From a virus: a DNA stretch of 32,458 nucleotides. The notes below the pieces were generated by a model. It was not told the origin of the DNA, made no database searches, and was given only the letters and a program-made list of their open reading frames with translations. A program made the position numbers and the translations under genes. The stretch's first letter is position 1; each line of letters begins with the position of its first letter. The stretch is from positions 12,923 through 45,380 of the IMG/VR virus record IMGVR_UViG_3300030102_003660; one strand, written 5' to 3'. Shown here piece by piece: positions 1-5,772 of the stretch.

Positions 1-84
1 GTGGGACGCCTCCGCGCCTATGGAAACGCCATCACGGCGCAAGTCGCGCAAGGGTTAATCGAAAGTTACATGGAGGTGAGATGA
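1..84 (+). CDS. C-5 cytosine DNA methyltransferase, C-terminal fragment (partial)
   Basis: The frame open from base 1 reads VGRLRAYGNAITAQVAQGLI and then seven more residues to a TGA at 82-84. The LRxYGNAI...VA..fI pattern is the usual last helix of C-5 cytosine methyltransferases of the Dcm type, where the region closes the AdoMet-binding domain. Only 27 residues are inside the window, so the catalytic motifs cannot be checked. The stop overlaps the next start as ATGA, so the genes are co-transcribed and probably translationally coupled. Phage methyltransferases of this kind usually protect phage DNA from host restriction. The assignment rests on a short but characteristic tail. Confidence 0.6.
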   Translation: MGRLRAYGNAITAQVAQGLIESYMEVR

Positions 85-515
85 TGTCAGAAACATTAAA
101 ATTGTTACGGCAAAAGAAACAAATGAAACAAGAAGAAGTGGCTGAGAAAGTTGGTATAACGCAAGCAGCCTACAGTCAGTTTGAGCTTGGTCAAACAAAA
201 CCAAGAACCATTGTCCGTAAAAAGTTGGAAGCTCTTTTCGGACAACCAATTCAAGACCTTGCTTCTACACGGAAGAAAAAGAAAAAAGTAAAATCAGACG
301 AATGTATATATTTCAATGTGCCAGATGCCCGAGTGATACAACGTGCGCTCTATTGGTATTTAGCTGAGATCACCGACAAAGTTGAGAAACTAAAAATGAG
401 TGCCGCGATAAAAGATCCACGTATTTTCATCGCAGTTTTTGAAGGGGAGAGAAACGAAGCTGAAAGAGTACATAAACTATTGAAAGAAAAACTTAATGAG
501 TTGGAGGAGTTATAA
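81..515 (+). CDS. XRE-family helix-turn-helix protein
   Basis: The 144-residue product has a Cro/CI-type helix-turn-helix at about residues 6-60 (LKLLRQKKQMKQEEVAEKVG, then ITQAAYSQFELGQ), followed by a lysine-rich linker (KKKKK, residues 65-69) and a charged helical C-terminal half. It should bind DNA as a small regulator. The length exceeds that of a minimal Cro, and the C-terminal half (about 75-144) has no recognised domain; its heptad-like KLLKEKLNELEEL end may dimerise. GGAGG at 72-76 serves two adjacent ATG codons at 81 and 84; the second has the better spacing (7 nt), so the first Met may not be used. It heads a run of overlapping small genes. Whether it controls the divergent promoters at 4217-4279 is only a suggestion. 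Confidence 0.75.
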   Translation: MMSETLKLLRQKKQMKQEEVAEKVGITQAAYSQFELGQTKPRTIVRKKLEALFGQPIQDLASTRKKKKKVKSDECIYFNVPDARVIQRALYWYLAEITDKVEKLKMSAAIKDPRIFIAVFEGERNEAERVHKLLKEKLNELEEL

Positions 516-734
516 ATGAGTGACTTTTATAAAATAGAGAAGAATATACCCATGCCAGAGAAAAATAAAATGCGTGAGGTTGCATCTAAAATGGATGTTA
601 AGGACAGTGTGTTTTTTGAAGGATCAAAAGCAAGATCAAAAGCATGTGACCTTGCCGCCAAACTAAAAAAGCTTGGACGGAAAGGTAGCTGTAGAAAGGT
701 TGAAAATGGATATCGTGTTTGGAGGATAGCATGA
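516..734 (+). CDS. small basic phage protein, function unknown
   Basis: The 72-residue product starts MSDFYKIEKNIPMPEKNK and ends in GYRVWRIA. The pattern of an N-terminal 'KIEKNIPMP', a central 'vkDSvFFeg' and a C-terminal 'RKVENGYRVWR' is familiar from small proteins of marine phages, but I know no function. It is lysine/arginine-rich, so nucleic-acid binding is possible. Its ATG directly follows the previous TAA, GGAGGAG sits just upstream at 503-509, and its stop overlaps the next ATG (ATGA at 731), so it is a middle gene of the left operon. Confidence 0.6.
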   Translation: MSDFYKIEKNIPMPEKNKMREVASKMDVKDSVFFEGSKARSKACDLAAKLKKLGRKGSCRKVENGYRVWRIA

Positions 735-892
735 TAGATGACAGAGTATGTATGCACTACGTCGTCGATCGATTGGAAGGATGTCTGAACGAGGGTGAGG
801 ATAAGATCCGAAAAGCGATAGAAGACTTTAGGGAAGAATGCATCTATAATCTAGGTGTGAACACAAGGATCAAGAGAAAAGGAGAAGACTAA
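731..892 (+). CDS. very small phage protein (53 aa)
   Basis: An ATG at 731 opens a 53-codon frame (MIDDRVCMHYVVDRLEGCLN...) ending in TAA at 890-892. GGAGGATAGC lies directly upstream at 721-730. The start overlaps the previous stop as ATGA and the stop overlaps the next start as TAATG, which is how all neighbours are joined and supports it as a real gene. The product is a predicted charged helix with two cysteines and no recognised family. Confidence 0.55.
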   Translation: MIDDRVCMHYVVDRLEGCLNEGEDKIRKAIEDFREECIYNLGVNTRIKRKGED

Positions 893-1140
893 TGATCAAA
901 GAATTTTGGAAGAAACTAACTAGCAAGCGTCAAAGTAACAAGGCACTTACTCGGAAGGAGCAAGTCTTGGCGGAACTCGATCGAGGTCCTGGGACAGCCC
1001 GACAATTGGCAGACCGGATGGGTTTGAAGCTATCGATTGTGCGGAATAATTTATCTCAGCTGCACAACAAAGGTTTGATCCGAGATACTAATATAGACGC
1101 AGGATCTGAAGGCGTGTGGGAGGTAGTCAAGGATGTTTAA
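892..1140 (+). CDS. winged-helix DNA-binding protein
   Basis: The 82-residue product has a winged-helix core at about residues 20-80: a helix KEQVLAELDRGPGTARQLAD, the recognition helix MGLKLSIVRNNLSQLHNKG, and a wing LIRDTNIDAGSEGVWEVV. The fold resembles MarR/IclR-type domains that use 'xTarqLAdrmgl...vrnnLsqLhnkGLI'. It has no ligand or dimerisation domain, so it probably works as a small transcription factor or as part of a larger complex. It overlaps the following gene by 8 bases. Confidence 0.65.
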   Translation: MIKEFWKKLTSKRQSNKALTRKEQVLAELDRGPGTARQLADRMGLKLSIVRNNLSQLHNKGLIRDTNIDAGSEGVWEVVKDV

Positions 1141-1381
1141 ACTATTCTACACGTTACTCGTCATTGAGTACGTTGTTGAAGATCAAGACGTAGCCACGTC
1201 TGTCATATTCCCGAGTGAAAAAGCTTGTTACGATGCTATGGGTGATGGAGTGATGGATAATCTGTACGATGTTCTTGCTGACACATATGGCAAAGAAATT
1301 ATGATGTACTGCAAGAGGACACCGTTTATGTCAGGCGTAAAGAAACCTGATGTCAAACCGAAGGTGAGGCCAGATGGGTGA
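1133..1381 (+). CDS. small hypothetical protein
   Basis: The 82-residue product begins MFKLFYTLLVIEYVVEDQDV, a hydrophobic strand-like segment, followed by FPSEKACYDAMGDGVMDNLY and a C-terminal Lys/Pro-rich tail (KKPDVKPKVRPDG). The start lies inside the previous gene and the end overlaps the next by 8 bases. The N-terminal hydrophobic stretch is short and contains acidic residues soon after, so a membrane span is doubtful. No family is recognised; two cysteines (in EKACYD and MMYCKR) could pair. Confidence 0.55.
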   Translation: MFKLFYTLLVIEYVVEDQDVATSVIFPSEKACYDAMGDGVMDNLYDVLADTYGKEIMMYCKRTPFMSGVKKPDVKPKVRPDG

Positions 1382-1562
1382 TGAATCACTAAGCCCTGCC
1401 CAGAAGTTTGAGTATCGGTTTCTGAAACAACAGGTCAACAGGTTAGAGGAAGAGCGTTATAGGTACGACGCACGACCAAATATACAACAGGACTTGTTTC
1501 ATGCGCGAGAAGAGTTAAAATCATTTGTCTCAAAGCTGAGAACGAACGGAGTTAAAATATGA
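1374..1562 (+). CDS. small helical protein, function unknown
   Basis: The 62-residue product (MGDESLSPAQKFEYRFLKQQ...) is highly charged and probably a helical hairpin, with 'VNRLEEERYRY' and 'DLFHAREELKSFVSKL' as candidate amphipathic helices. It overlaps both neighbours, sharing 8 bases with the preceding gene and ATGA (1559-1562) with the next. No family is recognised. Confidence 0.5.
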   Translation: MGDESLSPAQKFEYRFLKQQVNRLEEERYRYDARPNIQQDLFHAREELKSFVSKLRTNGVKI

Positions 1563-1738
1563 AACGATGGACTGAGGCGCAGAAAGAATGGATGGGTTAC
1601 AAACGCAGAGAAGCATACAGAAAGAAGAGCGAAGTAAGCTTGGCTGAACCACCATGGAAAGATCGTGAGATCAGCGTGGCACCTTTACCCGAGGCACATG
1701 CTGATCTCAGAGAGGAAAATAAATGGATGAAAGACTAG
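1559..1738 (+). CDS. very small basic protein (59 aa)
   Basis: The frame starts at the ATG in the ATGA overlap at 1559 and ends at TAG 1736-1738. The product begins MKRWTEAQKEWMGYKRREAY and is rich in Trp, Arg and Lys, with a Pro-containing middle (EPPWKDREISVAPLPEAH). No family is recognised. The coupling to both neighbours (the next ATG, at 1723, lies inside this gene) supports expression. Confidence 0.5.
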   Translation: MKRWTEAQKEWMGYKRREAYRKKSEVSLAEPPWKDREISVAPLPEAHADLREENKWMKD

Positions 1739-1893
1739 ATTCAATAACAAAACTATTAAAAAACAAACAAAAAGAACTTGACGACGTAGAATGGGAAAAC
1801 CCGAGCGATCCAAGGATTGAGGGCCTGGTCCGAGAGATTCGAGAATACAAAGATAAACTAGATAAGGGGGAAATATATGAACCAAAATTCTAA
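1723..1893 (+). CDS. very small charged helical protein (56 aa)
   Basis: The frame from ATG 1723 to TAA 1891-1893 encodes MDERLDSITKLLKNKQKELD and continues to a strongly charged, mostly helical product ending EIYEPKF. It overlaps the genes on both sides (the next ATG is at 1877), as the other members of this operon do. No family is recognised. Confidence 0.5.
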   Translation: MDERLDSITKLLKNKQKELDDVEWENPSDPRIEGLVREIREYKDKLDKGEIYEPKF

Positions 1894-2290
1894 TATAACG
1901 GAAATCATTTCTGCTGTCGTAGATACCTTGACAGAAAACGGAAGTGGCTTCGCAACAACCGAAACAGGAGAGGCGATATTTATTAACGCACGGATTATGC
2001 AAAAGATGAACTTAAAAGAGTTTGACGAGATCGATGCCTATGTAGTCCCGAATTACCCAGACAAGCAGGATCGAATCAAGTACCGAGCCACAAGAGTAAA
2101 CAAAGAACAAACCAACCTGGGCACACCCCCAGATTTAGAAGAAAAGATAAGAAGACTGTTAAAAGAAGATACTGGCTTGTGGAGTCTACGGGAGATCTGC
2201 GAAGAACTTGCAGAGGAAGAGCAAGTTGTATATGATACACTCATAAAAATGGAACAGGTAGTACGCACCGATGCGTATTACATACTTTAG
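1877..2290 (+). CDS. OB-fold (cold-shock-like) plus winged-helix protein
   Basis: The 137-residue product appears to have two domains. Residues ~18-74 carry a cold-shock/S1-like pattern: GSGFATTETGEAIFINARIM, then a short helix, then a strand EIDAYVVPNY and a final strand KYRATRV. This matches the strand order of an OB fold that binds single-stranded nucleic acid. Residues ~86-137 look like a winged helix (LEEKIRRLLKED, SLREICEELAEEE, VVYDTLIKMEQ, then VVRTDAYYIL). It may bind RNA or ssDNA as a transcription or translation modulator. The start follows GGGGG at 1866-1870. Domain calls are from pattern reading only. Confidence 0.6.
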   Translation: MNQNSNITEIISAVVDTLTENGSGFATTETGEAIFINARIMQKMNLKEFDEIDAYVVPNYPDKQDRIKYRATRVNKEQTNLGTPPDLEEKIRRLLKEDTGLWSLREICEELAEEEQVVYDTLIKMEQVVRTDAYYIL

Positions 2291-2299
2291 GAGTTAACG

Positions 2300-2461
2300 A
2301 TGGCATCATCTGCGGGTTTTAAAAGCATTTCTATTCTTGAGGAAGAACATGCCAAGGTAAAAGAGATGGCAAAACATGAGGAAAGAAACTTAGCACGACA
2401 GCTTGGAATAATCATAAGAAAAGAGTATGAAAGATTCAAAGAACGTGCTAAAGATAACTAG
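2300..2461 (+). CDS. putative ribbon-helix-helix (Arc-like) DNA-binding protein
   Basis: An ATG at 2300, preceded by AGGAG at 2289-2293, opens a 53-codon frame ending TAG at 2459-2461. The sequence FKSISILEEEHAKVKEMAKH then EERNLARQLGIIIRKEYERF fits the Arc/CopG layout: one beta strand, helix A, the turn 'ERNLAR', and helix B. Such proteins bind operators as dimers through the strand. It is the last gene before the terminator at 2500-2524, and it could be the regulator of a nearby palindrome such as the one at 4217-4279, though nothing in the sequence proves that. Confidence 0.5.
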   Translation: MASSAGFKSISILEEEHAKVKEMAKHEERNLARQLGIIIRKEYERFKERAKDN

Positions 2462-2499
2462 CTCGTGGTAAAGCTTCTGCCTGTGGCTTTACTGAAACT

Positions 2500-2524
2500 G
2501 ACCCCCGATTGGGGGTCTTTTTTT
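2500..2524 (+). terminator. intrinsic terminator of the left plus-strand operon
   Basis: The stem GACCCCC / GGGGGTC (2500-2506 and 2511-2517) with a 4-base loop GATT is followed by seven T (2518-2524). It closes the run of small genes ending at 2461 and lies just past the end of the convergent minus-strand gene. On the minus strand the hairpin is followed only by CAGTTTC, so it should terminate poorly in that direction. Confidence 0.85.
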
Positions 2525-2789
2525 ATGTTCGTTTGGTTTCGTTTGGTTTACCTTCTTTACCCTTACGCATTTGCTCGGGTTCTTTAGAATATCCACGAAT
2601 CTGAGTGACGTTGTCTCGTTTCATATTCTGTAGGATAATCTCACCGAACTCAGGAAGAATACCTGTCTTTTGATGTAAGGCTAGTGCCGCTGTCTTTAGA
2701 TTCCGTAATCCACGTCTGTAATCTACCATAATCTCTACAGCTGCTTCCCGATCCTTATCAGTCATTTCTGGGGTTTCAATGTTAACCAT
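2523..2789 (-). CDS. small protein encoded with the SNF2 helicase
   Basis: The 88-residue product is helical and basic (MVNIETPEMTDKDREAAVEI..., RGLRNLKTAALALHQKTG, ending in a Lys/Glu-rich tail). No family is recognised. It overlaps the 3' end of the helicase gene by 28 bases in another frame, so it is co-transcribed and translation is probably coupled; the only start signal is a weak GAGAG. A later ATG at 2765 is possible. The tight pairing suggests a helicase partner, which is inference from position alone. Confidence 0.55.
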   Translation of the reverse strand: MVNIETPEMTDKDREAAVEIMVDYRRGLRNLKTAALALHQKTGILPEFGEIILQNMKRDNVTQIRGYSKEPEQMRKGKEGKPNETKRT

Positions 2790-4228
2790 TCTCTCGCTTG
2801 TTCTCCTAGAACTTGTGCACCTATATCTATTTTATCTCGTAACGATTTGACAATCTTTTCGTCAATAGATCCTTCAGTTATGAGATCAATATAGGTGACA
2901 TTGTTTTTCTGACCAATTCGATGTGCTCGATCCTCACTCTGGATTCTTGTCTCCAGGTTAAAATCATTTGCGTAATATACCACAAGGTCGGCTTCGGTCA
3001 GAGTCAAACCATATCCTGCGGTAGCCGGGTTCCCGACAAAAAACCGTAATTTAGAGTCAGGTGATTGAAATTGTTTTACGATGTTATTCCTAGCATCGTC
3101 TGTTGTATCGCCGTAGTAAGAGGCTACACTTTCCTCGCCATATGTTTCAGCCAAGACTTTTGTGATCTGGATTATATCATATCTAAAGCGGGACCAGATA
3201 ATTACTTTACCGGCGTGTTCTTCAAGAATCTCTTTGAGTGCATCTACCCGACGGGACGGAAAGTATATCGTATCGCCGTCATCTGTTTTGAGATGTCCCG
3301 ACATAACCTGTTGCAAACGTAGCAGCTGAGTGATGACAGCCGGAGCCGTAACAAGATCCCCCGATTCAAGCATCACGATAGCAGTCTCTTGGATACTCTT
3401 ATACATCTTCGCCTGCTCGTCAGTCAAACCAACATATCTTACCGTATATATTTTATCAGGTAGATCCAAACAATCTTTTTTGAGCACCCGAAACGAATAC
3501 CGATCTATGCGCTCGGTCAGTTCATCGAGATTTTTGAAACCGACTATCTGTTGAAACGAATGAGCACCCATCGTCCTACGATTGATCACAGCGTACCGAC
3601 CTTGAAAAGCATAGTAGCTATCGAACCCGAGTAACCCAGGACGGAGGAACTCGCACTGTGAATATACATCCATGGGGCTTTTTGTAATCGGAGAACCAGT
3701 AAGCAATCGCCGGAATTGGAATCCCGCTGCAATCTTCAAAAGTGCTTTCGTGCGCTTGGCTTTGTGATTCTTGATTGTCGTTGATTCGTCAATGGCTATC
3801 AGACCACGACCCCCGAATCTTTGTGCCAACCATTTGCCTGCGTTCTGTCCTTTGACTGTAGAAAATGCTTCGACGTTTATGACAAAGATTGTAAGACCAT
3901 CAAACTTGTCTGCCACCGACTTGAGTTCTTTTTGTTGTGTTTTGTTTGGAGAAGACACCCACCTTATTACACGGTAAGGCACCTCGTCGGACATATGTTC
4001 TGGGATTTCTTTGGCTACCCAGTTACGATACACACCCTTTGGAGCAATGATTAACGCAAATTCAAGATTATAATTCAGATGTAAGATGCCGATGTTGTCG
4101 ATCAAAACCTTCGACTTACCAGTCCCCATCTCCATGAAGAAACCAAACTCCTGTTTGTTCCAACCTTGCTCAAGGGCTTTTACTTGGTGGTCAAATGGTT
4201 TTAATTTAAATTTATAGTTGACACTCAT
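2762..4228 (-). CDS. SNF2-type superfamily 2 helicase/translocase
   Basis: The roughly 488-residue product is a compact SNF2-like ATPase without accessory domains. Visible motifs, in order: a Q-like motif FDHQVKAL (about 13-20), Walker A MEMGTGKSK (33-41), APKGVYRNW (Ia), the Walker B box AIDEST (about 146-151), LLTGSPITKSPMDV (III), IIWSRF (IV), GYGLTLTEADLVV (V) and QSEDRAHRIGQ (VI) near residue 445. Such proteins translocate on dsDNA; phage versions are placed near replication and recombination genes. The ATG at 4228 sits 6 nt from GGAGG (4235-4239); a GTG at 4231 is too close to it. It is transcribed leftward from the promoter at 4250-4278, opposite to both flanking operons. Confidence 0.9.
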   Translation of the reverse strand: MSVNYKFKLKPFDHQVKALEQGWNKQEFGFFMEMGTGKSKVLIDNIGILHLNYNLEFALIIAPKGVYRNWVAKEIPEHMSDEVPYRVIRWVSSPNKTQQKELKSVADKFDGLTIFVINVEAFSTVKGQNAGKWLAQRFGGRGLIAIDESTTIKNHKAKRTKALLKIAAGFQFRRLLTGSPITKSPMDVYSQCEFLRPGLLGFDSYYAFQGRYAVINRRTMGAHSFQQIVGFKNLDELTERIDRYSFRVLKKDCLDLPDKIYTVRYVGLTDEQAKMYKSIQETAIVMLESGDLVTAPAVITQLLRLQQVMSGHLKTDDGDTIYFPSRRVDALKEILEEHAGKVIIWSRFRYDIIQITKVLAETYGEESVASYYGDTTDDARNNIVKQFQSPDSKLRFFVGNPATAGYGLTLTEADLVVYYANDFNLETRIQSEDRAHRIGQKNNVTYIDLITEGSIDEKIVKSLRDKIDIGAQVLGEQAREWLTLKPQK

Positions 4229-4279
4229 CACATACCTCCACTATTGTCTACAATACGGAAGGCACAATCCCGTGTCAAC
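4217..4279. promoter_or_regulatory. overlapping divergent promoters in a nested inverted repeat
   Basis: Plus-strand promoter: TTGACA at 4218-4223, 18 bp, TATTGT at 4242-4247. Minus-strand promoter: TTGACA read from 4278 to 4273, 17 bp, TATTGT read from 4255 to 4250. The two -10 hexamers form a perfect inverted repeat separated by CT (4242-4255), and the two -35 regions lie in a perfect 8-bp inverted repeat, GTTGACAC (4217-4224) and GTGTCAAC (4272-4279), nearly concentric with it. The plus -35 lies inside the helicase gene. The two promoters occupy the same DNA, so polymerase bound at one should exclude the other. -35 matches are perfect; -10 matches are 4 of 6. Confidence 0.65.
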
Positions 4280-4309
4280 CAACTCTAACCTGAAGAGGAT
4301 GTACTTACA

Positions 4310-4870
4310 ATGTCAGTACTAGAAGAAATGTTCGATGAATCGGGAGCACTCGATAAGGTCGAATTAGGGACAAGCAAAAGCTTGTCTGTATTAATTGGCG
4401 AGATGCGTAGACTTGAAGACGATATCCAAGCTGCGGAAGAACACGTCAAAGAACTCAAGAGAGAACTCAAAAGTTATTCCCACGAAAAGATACCTGCACT
4501 CATGGATGAAATGGGTACAGAATCGTTTACCACAGATGAGGGTGTGACTGTTGCGGTAAAAAATGTAGTTCATGCGTCTCTTACTCAAGAAAACAAAGAA
4601 CAAGCATTTGCATGGCTTCGCAAAGAAGGACTGGATGACATCATTAAGAATGATGTGGTTGTTACGTTTGGTAAAGGCGAAGACAATGTTGCAGGAGACT
4701 TTATTGGTCAGTGCGAACAGCAAGGACTTCATACAAATGCAAAAACATACATTCATCCGTCTACACTGAAGGCTTTTGTAAAAGAGAGAGTGTCAGAGGG
4801 TAAATCAATAGATCTAGACTTATTCGGCGCATACATAGCAAACGTCGTACAAATTAGGAGGAAAGCGTAA
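4310..4870 (+). CDS. coiled-coil phage early protein, upstream of the SSB-like gene
   Basis: The 186-residue product has a predicted coiled coil at about residues 28-60 (LIGEMRRLEDDIQAAEEHVK then ELKRELK), followed by an alpha/beta domain with KIPALMDEMGTESFTTDEGV and a helix KEQAFAWLRKEGLDDI. The C-terminal part contains 'IHPSTLKAFVKERVSEGK'. The layout of a helical hairpin plus small domain recalls Gam-like nuclease-inhibitor proteins, but I do not recognise the family firmly. It is the first gene of the replication operon, directly downstream of the divergent promoters, with GAGG at 4295-4298. Its stop overlaps the SSB-like start as TAATG, so it may act with that protein. Confidence 0.65.
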   Translation: MSVLEEMFDESGALDKVELGTSKSLSVLIGEMRRLEDDIQAAEEHVKELKRELKSYSHEKIPALMDEMGTESFTTDEGVTVAVKNVVHASLTQENKEQAFAWLRKEGLDDIIKNDVVVTFGKGEDNVAGDFIGQCEQQGLHTNAKTYIHPSTLKAFVKERVSEGKSIDLDLFGAYIANVVQIRRKA

Positions 4871-5709
4871 TGAGTAACGCAGTAGCGAAAACAAAAGGTG
4901 TAGAGGTCTCAACCGAGGTCGTAGTTGATATGTTTGAAGACGGAGCAGAGGGCGCTGTGTTTTCATCAGACGATCTTCTGATACCAAGACTTCAACTTGC
5001 ACAAAAGATGTCACCAGAACTTGATGAGAATGACGCAAAATACATAGATGGAATCAAGGCAGGGAACTTTTTTAATTCTGTGTCACGAGAAATTTATACT
5101 GAAATAGATGTCATTCCTTGTCACAGCAGAACGTCTTACACAGAGTGGGTGCCAAGAGATCAAGGCGGTGGTCTTGTTGGAGAACATGATGCTGACAGTC
5201 CTGATGTAAAGAGCGCAGAAACACATGTATCTGATGACGGCAAACGTAAAGATATCATGCGCAGTGGTAACGAATTAGTTATTGCCGACGAGTTTTATGC
5301 GTTCATTGTTAAAGAAGATGGAGACTATGAGCCTGTGCTTATTTCTATGAAAAGTTCTCAACGGAAAGTAGCAAAGAGATGGCGTACTCTGATCAGTATG
5401 AACAAGGCTCGTAATCCAAAGACGAACCAACTTCAGAGCATAGCAATCTACAGTACTTTGTGGAAACTGACGAGTGTCATAGAAGCAAATAAAAATAACG
5501 ACAAGTACTCAAACTTTGCCGTCCAAAAGATCGGACCAATAAGCACGGACAAGCAAGACTTGTATCATGCAGCGAAGCAGTTTCGTGAGAGTATCATTGC
5601 AGGTGAAGTAAAAGCAGTGCAGGAGGAAGATGCAGTTTCTTCTAAAGCAACGGCTGATGAGAAACAAAGCGAATCACCCCTAGACCAGGATGACGAAGTC
5701 CCGTTCTAG
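4870..5709 (+). CDS. putative single-stranded DNA-binding protein with SSB-like C-terminal tip
   Basis: The 279-residue product has a central region (about 30-235) with strands and helices such as LLIPRLQLAQKMSPEL, GNFFNSVSREIYTEIDVIPC and EPVLISMKSSQRKVAKRW. A low-complexity acidic tail follows from about residue 240 and ends DQDDEVPF. A disordered acidic tail ending in D-D-x-x-P-F is the hallmark of bacterial SSB and related phage proteins, where the last residues dock replication and repair partners. The core does not show an obvious SSB OB pattern to me, so it may belong to a phage-specific family of gp2.5-like function. It starts at ATG 4870 in a TAATG overlap and ends 10 bases before a strong terminator, and it is next to the primase. 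Confidence 0.65.
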   Translation: MSNAVAKTKGVEVSTEVVVDMFEDGAEGAVFSSDDLLIPRLQLAQKMSPELDENDAKYIDGIKAGNFFNSVSREIYTEIDVIPCHSRTSYTEWVPRDQGGGLVGEHDADSPDVKSAETHVSDDGKRKDIMRSGNELVIADEFYAFIVKEDGDYEPVLISMKSSQRKVAKRWRTLISMNKARNPKTNQLQSIAIYSTLWKLTSVIEANKNNDKYSNFAVQKIGPISTDKQDLYHAAKQFRESIIAGEVKAVQEEDAVSSKATADEKQSESPLDQDDEVPF

Positions 5710-5719
5710 TCGCTTTGTG

Positions 5720-5752
5720 GGGGTGGTATCTCCTATTACCACCCCTTTTTTT
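5720..5752 (+). terminator. intrinsic terminator between the SSB-like and primase genes
   Basis: A perfect 9-bp stem, GGGGTGGTA (5720-5728) with TACCACCCC (5737-5745), an 8-base loop and seven T (5746-5752). It lies inside the replication operon. Only 20 bases separate the T run from the primase ATG, too few for a complete promoter, so downstream genes depend on read-through or on a promoter inside the upstream gene. It may set high SSB-like and lower primase expression. Confidence 0.85.
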
Positions 5753-5772
5753 AATCTCATCGGGAACCTAGT

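Noticed and set aside
2468-2492. Second hairpin GTAAAGC/GCTTTAC upstream of the terminator
   Set aside because: The 7-bp stem has an 11-base loop and no T run, so it is not called a terminator.
4391-4756. 121-codon minus-strand frame opposite the coiled-coil gene
   Set aside because: The plus-strand gene fits the operon by coupled overlap; the antisense product is Cys/Phe-rich as expected from shadow translation.
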